Of a stretch of DNA of 64,000 nt, positions 54,110-64,000 are shown piece by piece. The stretch's first letter is position 1. Each line of letters begins with the position of its first letter. The translations under genes were made by a program, and so were the position numbers. Below the pieces are notes generated by a model, which worked only from the letters and a program-made list of their open reading frames with translations, was not told where the DNA came from and did no database searches. This stretch comes from Notospermus geniculatus (taxonomy: Eukaryota; Nemertea; Pilidiophora; Heteronemertea; Lineidae), in the NCBI GenBank assembly GCA_002633025.1, contig NMRB01000238.1, positions 107,484 through 171,483 on the forward strand. Reading direction: 5' to 3'.

Positions 54110-57100
54110 AGGCCTCTGCCGGCAATAAGTCTCCCACTTGCCCAATGAAAATACTAGTAATGTGAGGCAAATCGAAGTACATGTAAATATACTGCACAGT
54201 ATTTGAACAGAACATGAACTTCCGACCACTGCAACCACATCAACACCTTCCGTCAAACTAGTCAGCCAGATCACTGATTCCTTAGAGATATGTTCATCAG
54301 CTAATGCACTGGTACACGACTGATGAGATTAGATGGGTGGGCAAATTGAAGGTGACCTGGAATTTACCCCCATGGCTTTGTAGCAACGCTGGAAGTCCAT
54401 CCACCTGATACCCTTAGGCAAATTCGTCACCCCAATCCAGATGGTCAGAGCCCTGATAAGGATAATGACCTTCCAGTGTTGGACTTCATTCTTCTTGATG
54501 TTATCATATTCTGGTGCGCCCCTCGGAGCAAATTAATCTTCTTTTTGTAGTCTCGGGTGGAGTGTGGGTTTGCCTGATATTGACAGCGTCGTCGGTGAAA
54601 AAACGTTGCTGTATCACTGTTAAGCGGGGAATCCACTGTCGTGATTTCCTTGTGGTCTATTTGCGATTGGGTTGCGGCAGGCACCGCAGGCGTGTCTCCG
54701 GCAACCGATGATGCATCGATGGCAAGCTTGCGTTGGGGTTGCGGCAACTGCCACCCCAAGTGATCGCAAGTAGGGAACCTGATCCACCGTTGCCATTTAC
54801 GAATGCTCCACACCAGAACAAAAGTGGACTAATCTTTCCCTTTTGGCCACACTGCGGACTATATGTAATGAAGTCACATGAAGGAATTGCTTGGTCTGAT
54901 TGGATGACAAACTGAAGTGAGGCCTATGGCGAGTTCGCGGTTTGCGACAAAATCAAACACGTTTGATATCACCGCAACCCACGGCTGGCAAGGATTTACA
55001 TAGCCGGTAGGGATTTTTGCTGCAATCCTGCCCGTGATAAGTGCCGCAACACCTGATCGACTGCGGCGGCGTTGCTGCTCCTTTGCCTGCAGTCAGCCGG
55101 AGGTGATTGCTGCAACCTCACCGCAAGCCCGCTGCCAACCAAAATTGCAATAGTGGATCACCCGCTTTAGGAACAGCAACTGATGTGATGCCAGATGTAC
55201 AATCTCGGTCATAAGTTATTAACCACTGACTGGATATATGTAAATTACCCCGTGATCCCCCGTGATCCCCCGATTATGCAGACACTGGAAGATTTTACAG
55301 CTGAAAATTTTCAGGAATTGCGGAGTTTCCGAAAATCTCAATCTGACTGGCAAATTTCGAACAGCGGTAAAACTGAAGTCAGCCTATTGATCAGGAAAAT
55401 CTTGATGCCTAATGATGGACAAATGGTCTAACTACCATGCATAAAAAATTGGTGAAAAAATATTGGAGGATCACGGAGTAATTCACAAATATCCGGTGGT
55501 TAATAACTTCTGACCGAGATTGTACAATTTGTTCTTACATTCACATCAGCAATCTAGTTCGCCAAGACACAATGAAACAGCAAAATAGAGGAACATTTCT
55601 TATGATAGAATAAACCTAGTGATTTACCAATGGTTATGTTCGGTGATGTTTATCAAGGCTCGTTAAGACTACACACCAATCACAGATGTGGCGCAGTTTA
55701 TGCAAAACTAACAGCCAACGTTCACCAGCCGACATTTAAGATGACACCCATCAGAAATTACGACGGTGTTTGTCGATTTCAGTCACTAGTAGGGATGATT
55801 AATGTAGCAATTAATCTCATTATTCAGGATAAGAACAGGGCAATTCACCAAACTGTGCGTTCTAAAAGGAAGACAAGCTTGTTGGGTAAAGGGATTGAAG
55901 GTTCGGGTAGAGGAAACTGTTTTTAGGCATTCGTCAAAGCAAGCTCCATTCAATCAGTCAGTGTAACACTACAGGCCAGCCTCACTGAGACATCGGTTTA
56001 CGAACATCACAAAATGCAATTCAGTTTATTTTTGGACACCCTTCAAGGTGACCTGGTGGGTTCAGCTCTAATCCTGACAAAAATATTGAGGTTCAAGAGA
56101 GATCGAAGTGCTCCATTGAAGATTCTCTAATCTTATGCAGGGAAGGAACCTACTTACTTAATCTACATAACAATGCTGGAGGACAGCTATAATAAAGTCA
56201 CATGTACAGGCGTGGATCCTAGGGGGGCTGCACCCGGCACACGCCCCCCTTACGGCCAACAAATCTGTAAAATCGACCGTGAAATTCTGAAATTTGGAGC
56301 AAATCATTGAAATTCACTGCAGATTTCAATGTTTCTAGCACAGTGCACCCCCTCTTTTCCGAAATCATGGATCTGCCCCCAACGTAGAAGCTTTGTTTTG
56401 CTCGAAATTTGGCGTGGTAATAGAGGATACCATATCCTGATGCAATGGGTGGTTTTATTTGCGAAGAGAACTTTGTTGTGGCCGCAATTTTATTTTTTTA
56501 GCAGTGTCGTTCGATTGCTTACTAAATTCTCCCTACTGCACCCCGTTGGGTGCACCTATTCCAGCAGGGCCGTGCATTCCAACCTCGGCCAAACTCGCAA
56601 TCGCCGATTTCCACGGGTACTTGCGAGTCAAATTCAGTTCCATTCGTGAAGGATTCAAGTCGTAGTGATTTATTAGAATTAGGTGACAACTCCATCCAGG
56701 TATTATCAAATTAATGCATTTGCCAAGTGATGAAATTATCAGTAACGAAGTCTCCAACAAGAACGCCTGAATTCAGCAATCAGCACATTTTACATCACAG
56801 TGCCATAACGAGTCAAGAAATCACTGAATCATGACATTTTTCGCTGACAAGACAGCCAATCTTTCTACCTTGCATTTGCAACAGCATCACAATGAAGCCA
56901 CTGTCGCATGACAAACTGCCTGTTTCTCCTGTAACAGAAACGTTCGTAAAAATGCTTTCTTCTCTTGAGAGAATTTATCTGCTCCGGAGATTAAATGTTA
57001 CCGAGTGAAGAAGATCTTCCACTAGAAGCAGAAGGACGGGTACTGCTTACAACAGCAAATCACACTGATCTAATAATGAGATGCATTAAATCTTTAGTAG

Positions 57101-58130
57101 AACAAAGCCTCGAAGAATCTTCAGCCTTTGAATATGGGCAAACTTTGAATACACTGGTGCTGCAGGTGAATGGTAATTTATGCACAACTTGGCAATAGCC
57201 ATTTTTAGACTGAAATGTGCCAAGCTCGACCCAGACTGAGCCCATTTTGAATGCAAGCGAGACAGCCCCATTTACACCACAAAAATGAACTGAGCCAGAA
57301 TGGGCCAACCCACCCAGTTACAAGTAAAAATGCGCCAGATTAGCTCTAGCTGTTTAGACTAGCAGTTCGATATGGACTGAGCCTACCTTAAGCTAGGAAT
57401 CCACCATCAATTTTCAAGCTGATTTTGCGTTGCGACTTGCGTTGCAACTGGGCACTCGATCGCCGTAGTGGACTCGCTAGACGTGATTTCCTCCAATGGT
57501 GAAGATGTGGTCAATTTCAGTCAGCAATTGGTCGGCAACTGGTGTCAGTTCCTTGCGATCGTATTCAATCGCAGGTAGCAGGTTGCAAAGCAAGTCACAA
57601 CGCCGAAAATCAGCAGTGGCTTCCTAGCTTTAGAGGGCTCGGCTCAGTTCCATTAATACTGGGACAGGACAAGCAGGCTCGACCCATTCACACTTGGCAA
57701 AATTGTACCGAACTGTGCTCGGTCCGAACTGAGCACACTGAAAATTCTGTAGTGTAAATGGAGCTAATGTACTGAAGCAGTATATTCAAAGAATGGCATT
57801 TCAACAAGTTCAGGCTAAACACCCTTCAAGAACTCTGCCCTCCTATGGCAGAAATGGCTGTTTCTCCATTTGTGAGCAGTGGGGAGATGGATCAATTGAC
57901 ACAACAGCTCTTTTGTGTACAATCAAGTACACTATAGTGTGGAATATACTATCACTTCAATCAACCACACCCCCACTGATTCGCATTGGAGATAGTGCCA
58001 TTTATTTCTGGAGGGCAGCACAAGGCTTCAGGCTCACCTGAAAAGCAAAAAGACCCAATATGAACCATAATTTACAAAATACTCCACGATTCTGAAAACA
58101 GACCAGCTACAGTTTATTAAGACTTTAAGA
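54110..58130. other. Intron sequence with scattered CGCAAC/GTTGCA-rich segments
   Basis: Apart from 56206-56388, it holds segments rich in GTTGCGGCAACTG-like motifs (about 54640-54790, 55000-55165, 57395-57600; a similar one at 51215-51480). These look like eroded hairpin elements, but termini cannot be set with confidence. ORFs such as 55630-55926 lack recognisable domains. Confidence 0.4.
56206..56388. mobile_element. Dispersed GCGTGGATCCTAGGGGG repeat, copy 2
   Basis: Same orientation and content as 53262-53442, differing by scattered substitutions. Confidence 0.72.
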
Positions 58131-58139
58131 TGATCATAC

Positions 58140-58257
58140 CTTCTAGTATTTTGACTCCTCGTTCTTGAGAGTGATGTCTTTGCACGAATTCTATGGTTGG
58201 CTATTTCATCCTTGATGTCAAGGATTCGCTGCCTGAGCTCGATGTCTTCACAAATAT
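58140..58257 (-). CDS. PPP1R16A/B: PPP1R16-like internal exon: post-ankyrin acidic/basic linker
   Basis: Internal exon of 118 nt. The acceptor ends ATCTATTTGTAG and the donor is GTATGA (minus strand). Its first two bases complete an Asp codon begun in the exon at 59647. The peptide runs DICEDIELRQRILDIKDEIA and then continues NHRIRAKTSLSRTRSQNTRR, ending with two bases of a split Ser codon. It is the counterpart of the TIMAP segment DLCEEEEFKVLL.ELKHKH followed by the Ser/Arg-rich HKSSLSRRTSS. The following coding exon is about 44 kb away (14393) and begins with exactly the one base needed to complete the split codon, so the chain is phase-perfect. The Ser/Arg stretch offers basic phosphorylation sites (inference). 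Confidence 0.85.
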
Positions 58258-59113
58258 CTACAAATAGATACGTAAGAAGCTTTACAGAACTAAGATCTGG
58301 ATAAAAAGGGACAGCCAGACTCTTTGCAAGATTGTTCCGTCCCTATAATCCTAACAGCACAACGACGGCAACCAAATGGTAAAAGACCAAATCACGAAAG
58401 AACCCATAAAGATGATTCACTCTGGTTGCGGCTGACAGTAAGTAATATGCAAAGAAATGCCAGTAACAATTGTTGTCAACACCAGCCACTTAATTCACAG
58501 TACTACCCATCACAATAACTGTCAGAGAAACGGCGCTACCAGATGATGATGTCGACGTCTAAAGTGGCATGCATTCTATTCCCACGAATATGACGATAAC
58601 GGAATAGACCGATTTTGATTTGTGTAAATGTACGGTAAAGTGCGCTGATGAAAATTGACAATATGCGCCCGTCGTGTCGCAAGCAATGAACAACGATTTC
58701 AGATTGACTTGAAGGTATTGGATAAGATGGTACAATTCGTATTGAACACGATGACCAGTAATGAATGTGAAAGGAAAATTCTGCTCATAATGTTTTAGTA
58801 CCAATCATGGGAGATGTGGTTGTGGGGTGGAGATAAATCTTCTTGCTCATGTAAGAGGCTTTAGGTCAGTAACAGCTGAAGGTGCCACTCCACGTGACAG
58901 TTTTCTCAAGATAGATGGCTGTCTCTAGCCTACATGTAATAGTAATTCATACTTCGACACGACCATCGTCGGCGACCGACATGCGATCAGACGTTCGACG
59001 CCGACTCCGTTGCACGATTTGGTAGGCGTCTATTCGCGAGACTGTAATTACTCGAGTCATTTCATAACGCGTCGCCGTCGCTGAAGTACACTGGAATATA
59101 AATCAACTCCGCT

Positions 59114-59498
59114 ATGAGGAACCGGACGAACTAACGTCACGACGTGGCGCTGCGATCGATGAGACCGAAGTGTCTTTTTTCAATGTGATTTCAAGTCATT
59201 TCCATTAACTTCTGGCGTGAAATAAACCCTATTTTTTCGGTCGCATGACATTAAAATTTACACCATCTTGTCGCGGATGAAAATTTCTGCAATTTCTTTG
59301 CTTTTTTTCCTTAAAATAAAGAGGTAGGATGGCGATAACGGCAACGTCTTTATCTTATTTTTTCCTGTAGAAAAATGTACAGCAGATTTTTTCATGACGC
59401 AACGTCAGCACATAAAACGATGTCAATGACGTCGGTTCGGTCTCATCGATCGCTGCGCCGACCTGTCGGGATAAACGGCGGGCGGGTTCCTCATTGTG
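59114..59498. mobile_element. About 385-bp TIR element, ATGAGGAACC ends
   Basis: Inverted ends ATGAGGAACC / GGTTCCTCAT and a strong inner inverted pair CGATCGATGAGACCGAA / TTCGGTCTCATCGATCG. No ORF. Confidence 0.78.
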
Positions 59499-59646
59499 TT
59501 GTAAGGCTGTTTAAACCCCTTCCTGTGTTGCAACAAGCGCCTGCTTTTGCTGGAGTGGGTCACAATTGGCCATAGTCAACTTGCATGAGAAGACTCATCT
59601 GGAGGGAACAGTGTCTTTATATTATTCTTCCACATTTTCTACCTAC

Positions 59647-59722
59647 CTAAACACGTTTCACCATTTTTTGTTTTTGCATCCAAATCAGCACCGTGCTGCA
59701 CTAGGAGTTCTAAAATGAGTGG
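59647..59722 (-). CDS. PPP1R16A/B: PPP1R16-like internal exon: last ankyrin repeat
   Basis: Internal exon of 76 nt. The acceptor is CTTTTTCAG and the donor GTAGGT, both on the minus strand. It enters in phase 0 from the exon at 63119 and leaves one base of a split codon. The translation is PLILELLVQHGADLDAKTKN followed by GETCL, the helix-turn-helix of the final ankyrin repeat. It corresponds to MAELLVSHGASL..RTSMDE in TIMAP. The exon is too short and too interrupted by stops to appear as a long ORF; it was found by expecting the next family block and checking splice sites and phase. The residue pattern LL..HGADL.A.T..GET is standard ankyrin. Confidence 0.85.
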
Positions 59723-59729
59723 CTGAAAA

Positions 59730-61100
59730 AGAAAAGATAACGTAAGAATCTCATCAATGTAGAAATGTGTTCAATACTGCTTTGTGGGCAAGAGAAATGG
59801 CAACTGGGAAAACAGAGCTCCTACACAGCAGTACCGGGCCAGGGATGATCTTATTGGGTTTGACACCACCTTTTCCATTGATCTCAGTTCGACTGCTACA
59901 TCTCGTAGATAGTTGATGTAATCTTGAATCAACTAGAAAAGCCAATTTTCACATTTATATTCCAATAAACCAATAGACAAACTGTTTGAAGACCATTGAT
60001 GATGAACAAACACAAACTCTGTCTGGCTCATCATGATTATTGGATATCTGTTATCTATATCAAAATAATAATCTACATCATCATTTACTTTCAATTCACC
60101 CTTTAAGGTTAGGTCTATACTTCACCCCATCAAAGTGTTCATTCAGTAAAATTCCTGAAATAGTGTTAACTTTAACCATTGATTACACAAAACATACTAT
60201 GCCATGACCAATACCGGAACCTCGCTTCAGTGACATCCAAGTTACGAAGAAAGCGAAGGCAGAGAAAGACCGTTTTGGAAACAAAACATCAGCTCTCACT
60301 CGTTTTGCAATAGAGCGTGCACGTGATGTCATCGCATAATGTGATTAGCGTAAATCCACCATATTGGATCGTAAATTACGTTGTTGACCCACGTAAGTGG
60401 ACTGTGTGTGACTTCAACCCATGACGTGATCTACATATGGCGCACTGTCGTGGATGTCAGCATGGTGGATCGCCGGTCAAAGTGATGTCACAGCAAGCCA
60501 CTGCATGTTCTCTATATTGGTTTACCAGGTCATGGCATGTTTATTTGATCTTGCCATGGCGGGATGGCAGGTTCAAAGAGTAGGCATGGGGTTAAGGATA
60601 ACGCTATGCCACACAGGAGCTATCGCTGACTTTGCATTGTTTTTGGAACTGTTTCAACAGGGCTGTCAGAGTGGTACTGAGAAAACATCAGTCCCACTAA
60701 CTTCTGAAGTCGAGGATTCAATTTGTTTCATAATAGAGGAAACCAAGCGAATGAAATAATTTGATCTGGAATGGTAACAATCCCCCATGGAGATCTGATC
60801 TCGTTACTCATGCCCATAAACTGAACAAAACTTTATAAATATCTAGGGACCAATTTCAATGATTAATGCATGAGATACATCTCGTATAGAAAACATATCT
60901 CCTATCAAAATTTCAAAAGTATAGGTTCTAAACCAAAGTTCCTGGAGGCATGGATCGTTCATATTGGCAATCACGACCAGCATGGTGAAGAAATGTAATT
61001 GAAAAGCCTTGGGTTGTTCAAATATGTACCAATAGTTCATTTCATCAGAGTTTGATTATGCAAAATTTGTACGAGTTTCGAGGTGATGTTATCGGTTTCA
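59730..61100. other. Intron sequence between ankyrin exons
   Basis: No exon of the PPP1R16-like gene is expected here, because the phases of 63119 and 59722 already join. An ORF at 60454-60759 has no recognised domain. No clear repeats. Confidence 0.45.
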
Positions 61101-61156
61101 GCAGTCCTTGGAGCAAAAGTATTCTGTCCCAATACAGGGCTGGGACCCCATCTTGG

Positions 61157-61420
61157 ACTGGCACTGGAAAGCCATGGAAGACTGGCACTGGAAAGCCATG
61201 GAAGGCTGGCACTGGAAAGCCATGCAAGACTGGCACCGGAAAGCCAGGAAGACTGGCACTGGAAAGCCATGGAAGGCTGGCACTGGAAAGCCATGCAAGA
61301 CTGGCACTGGAAAGCCAGGAAGACTGGCACTGGAATGCCACAGAAAACTGGCACTGGAAAGCCATGGAAGACTGGTACTCTAAAGCCATGGAAAAATGGC
61401 ACTGGAAAGCCATAAAGACT
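61157..61420. repeat. 24-bp minisatellite, about 11 units
   Basis: Units of GACTGGCACTGGAAAGCCAT plus GGAA, some lacking one base. Open frames on both strands are artefacts of the period; there is no start context, splice site or family match. Confidence 0.9.
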
Positions 61421-61825
61421 GCCAGTACCAATTCCCAAATGGCTTCAATAATAGCATGCGAAAGAGCACGCACGGAAATCTTCCGCTCAGTACTCCAGAG
61501 ACCAATCTGCTCCTTAACTAAAGAAAACACAATACGACCGGAGGCGACAGAAATAGCAAGGTTTAACTGCAGCCTATTGTTACAATATATCGGTTGGCAA
61601 AGCGCACTAAATGTCAGAGGACCATAGCTTTTTCATGCTCGGCAAACATGAGGAGATTTTTCATAAAATGTTCGAAACACCAATTAGATTACAGATTGTC
61701 ACGGATATGATAGAGAATCTGTATAGCAGTGTGAGTGGCATGGTCTTGACATCTTCAGATCTGCCGTAGTGTCTGAATATCTACGCTGATCTTCGTGTAA
61801 TTGCAATGGGCGTCAATTTTTGTAT

Positions 61826-62103
61826 TACATTTTTCTGTCAGGGCCGAAGCCATAGCATTATTGGCCCTCGTAAGGACCAGTATGGAAGAGGCCATCTCAA
61901 GCTACTCATGTTCCTCACTTGGATGGGGTCTTTTACCTGCTCTTGCAAAGGCACAAGGTACAAGGTACCACAGCTTACTGTCCCATGCGATCGACGTGAA
62001 GAGCCAGGGATGATTTATCTCATATGGCCCAGGCTAGATTCGAACCTGCGACCTGTTGCTCACCATGGAGACCCGAAAACCACTACGCTATCGACACTCC
62101 TCT
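61826..62103 (-). mobile_element. Divergent tRNA-derived SINE
   Basis: Same body (CATTATTGGCCCTCGTAAG, GCTACTCATGTTCCTCACTT) and tRNA-like head, with more substitutions than the copies at 2588-13916. An older copy outside the duplications. Confidence 0.72.
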
Positions 62104-62659
62104 GCGGGGTGTCAATCTGACTGAGATTTGCTGGTTTCAACAATGTGGAATTCGCGCATCAAGATTGACAATTTCGACACTAATTCAGTGGTGACCCCCC
62201 GACCAGGGGAGGTCCAGGGTTTACATTGACCGCTGCATTAGTGCCGAGTGTGTTCAAGCGGAGAAATCAGTCGGTCGAACAGTACTGCATCATTGCCCAT
62301 CACTCCCGTCAACGTGCGTGTCAACCGCCTGGGGAAATTCTGCATATTAGCCGGCTTTTAAGGAGTTATCAATCAAGCGTCTAGAGAGTGAGAGATTGAC
62401 CCTTGACACTGACTGAAGGCTGATTATTGACAGGATTGAAGCTGAAGAGGGTTATGATGACGATGTGTTACATTTTTTTAGATTAATAATCTGGTTTTTG
62501 CACTGTTTGCATTAGTGTGCTGACAAACACTGACACAGAATTGCAAGATGGGCAGATACCTGTTCTGCAAATTTTGATATCATAACTTCACAGTGAACAA
62601 GAGCAACGGAAAGTGTGGCATATGCCCCCGACTGGTATATTGTTCGTGGGCAAGGCCCA

Positions 62660-62768
62660 GGCCCCGTATTCATAAAACTACTTAAGTCTAAGTATGACAC
62701 TTATCCTTTGTTCAACACAAAAGATACGTATCATACTTAGACTTAAGTAGCTTTATGAATACGGGGCC
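62660..62768. mobile_element. GGCCCCGTATTCATAAAACTACTTAAG hairpin MITE
   Basis: Near-perfect 109-bp hairpin; termini shared with 20416 and with the 1.27-kb element at 27228. Confidence 0.87.
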
Positions 62769-62881
62769 AGATCGTACATTTTGGGGAAGCGATGGTGCTG
62801 GTAATTGAAAGGAACCTTCCCCTCATAGAGACAAACACACACAAAAAATTTCAGGTTGATCGCTTAAAGCATTCTCAAGAT

Positions 62882-63010
62882 ATTTGATGGAAACTGAATT
62901 CAAGATGGCCACCATGGCGGCCATCTTGGATGGGGAGAGCTGGTCATCAAAAGGAACCTTCCCCTCAAAGACCCTCACAAGATTTCAGGTTGATCGCTCA
63001 AAGCACTCTC
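62882..63010. repeat. Short direct repeats with palindromic AAGATGGCCACCATGGCGGCCATCTTGG
   Basis: The segment GGAACCTTCCCCTCA...TTTCAGGTTGATCGCT occurs twice (from about 62812 and 62951). Between them lies a perfect-looking GGCC-centred palindrome near 62903-62930. Confidence 0.65.
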
Positions 63011-63118
63011 AATTTAATTGACGGAAATGACATTTTAACGGACACCGACAGATGCACAGGCCCTGACAAAATGCCCCCAACTTTTGGAGGTCGGGGCATA
63101 AGCTAGGAAAATACTCAC

Positions 63119-63244
63119 CTGGCCCCAACATGCTGCTGCATGTATTGGCTTCCAACTATCATTATCACATGCATCGATTGAAGCATTATGTTGAAGGAGA
63201 AACTTGGTCACTTCCACATAGCCATTTGCAGCTGCTATATGAAG
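63119..63244 (-). CDS. PPP1R16A/B: PPP1R16-like (MYPT3/TIMAP family) internal exon: ankyrin repeat
   Basis: Internal exon of 126 nt, 42 whole codons, phase 0 at both ends. It starts after an acceptor with a pyrimidine tract (TTTCCTCTCTTTCAG on the minus strand) and ends at a GTGAGT donor. The translation begins LHIAAANGYVEV and ends with KPIHAAACWGQ, an ankyrin repeat. It aligns without gaps to the ankyrin repeat of vertebrate TIMAP/MYPT3 that reads LHIAGANGY...EPLHAAAFWGQ, just before the last repeat. In the family the ankyrin domain, with an N-terminal docking motif, binds the PP1 catalytic subunit and helps choose substrates. The preceding exons must lie beyond the right edge of the window. 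The family assignment is strong because the downstream exons agree in order and phase. Confidence 0.88.
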
Positions 63245-63604
63245 CTGAAAGAGAGGAAAAATTTTAGGTCTGTCTGCTTTTTTTCCATTCCAAAATTCAT
63301 TACAGTCACTGTTTAAACAGAATCCCGCTTGGATGCCGCAAAAAAGATGTCGTGAGGAAATTAATGATTATATGATGCCATTTTTTTCCTCGCTGTAGAC
63401 AATTAATCATTTTTGCTTCCTTTGTTTGCCGGAGCTAAGAGATTAACTTAAAGAAATGAAGTCACTTTCCTTGATTAGTCATGGCCTTGGGGAACATGGC
63501 TCCGACTGTTTTTGTATTACCAGATCATTTCTATGTATTTCAAGAGCAGAAAAAGCCTGATAATTGTCATTGACAAGGCTGTTAGATTACTCTGAGCAAT
63601 TTCA

Positions 63605-63880
63605 CCTCTATCCGTTTTACCTATTCACTTAATTTTGCCTACTCATTAGTTCACCTATTCACCATTTTGCCTTCACACATTTTGCCTATTCACCATCGTG
63701 CATACGCCCATGTTGCCTATTCACTAGTTTGCCTACTCATTAGTTCACCTATTCACCATTTTGCCTTCACACATTTTGCCTATTCACCATCTTGCCTACA
63801 CCCATGTTGCCTACTAACAAATTATTGTCCAAAATAGGCTGAAAGTGTAGAGGTGAGATCGTGAATAGGTGAAATGGAGA
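63605..63880. repeat. CCTATTCACCATTTTGCC repeat block with inverted tail
   Basis: Degenerate units resembling CCTATTCACCATTTTG, with a 96-bp direct repeat (about 63632-63727 and 63728-63823), then an inverted GAATAGGTGAAATGGAGAAA. Related in design to 52966-53180. Confidence 0.75.
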
Positions 63881-64000
63881 AATTTTGCAGACATGTAAAG
63901 TACATGTACATGCAGAATGGAGATCATTCTTATAGGCAGGACATGTGTCAACAGGTGTCATTTATGTTCAATATCCCATCAGGGTCCATTTTTATGCAAG

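Noticed and set aside
54445-54813. 122-residue minus-strand ORF
   Set aside because: No recognisable domain; it overlaps eroded GTTGCGGCAACTG-type repeat sequence.
61037-61627. ORFs up to 191 residues on both strands over the 24-bp repeat
   Set aside because: By-products of a periodic repeat; no splice sites, start context or family similarity.

Overview
This is eukaryotic (metazoan) genomic DNA, not prokaryotic: coding signal comes as short exons with GT-AG (one probable GC-AG) splice sites, introns run to tens of kilobases, and nearly all the rest is transposon debris (hairpin MITEs, a tRNA-derived SINE, a mariner-type transposase, minisatellites). The repeat-rich style, the many indel differences between near-identical segments and isolated single N positions (8667, 21644, 41397) suggest a highly heterozygous, probably marine, invertebrate. 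I cannot name the species.

The one gene I can identify lies on the minus strand and spans almost the whole window: a homologue of the MYPT3/TIMAP family (PPP1R16A/B), the ankyrin-repeat, membrane-anchored regulatory subunits of protein phosphatase 1. Five exons joined in perfect phase (63119-63244, 59647-59722, 58140-58257, 14234-14393, 10292-11011) give a 399-residue C-terminal part: two ankyrin repeats, the family's acidic/LKxxH-like linker, a basic RRSS site in the position of TIMAP's RRAS site, an ENKENIP-like motif, and a C-terminal GDPP..KFKA block ending in a CTIM prenylation box. The N-terminal exons (PP1 docking region and first ankyrin repeats) lie beyond 64000.

Two segmental duplications dominate the layout. 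Duplication 1 (about 1-9374 and 9900-18640) carries two copies of the last two exons of this gene; the terminal exons differ by about twelve substitutions of which one changes an amino acid. Duplication 2 (21551-32093 and 37623-46362) lies inside the 44-kb intron and carries two copies of a plus-strand pair of putative terminal exons of an unidentified gene, plus a small minus-strand cassette-exon candidate. The copies differ mainly by clean insertions and deletions of mobile elements, so each serves as the empty-site control for the other. Whether these are true tandem duplications or two haplotypes wrongly laid end to end is the central question; the pattern (silent differences, insertion polymorphism, single-N scars) favours uncollapsed haplotypes.

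Region by region: 1-18.6 kb, duplication 1 with terminal exons; 18.6-21.5 kb, stacked MITEs; 21.5-32.1 kb, duplication 2 copy 1; 32.1-37.6 kb, a 99-bp satellite, degenerate repeats and an exon-like ORF between two inverted repeat arms; 37.6-46.4 kb, duplication 2 copy 2 with a mariner relic; 46.4-58 kb, single-copy intron with hairpin elements; 58-64 kb, three internal exons, a 24-bp minisatellite, a divergent SINE and hairpin repeats. No rRNA, functional tRNA, CRISPR array or bacterial-type operon is present.
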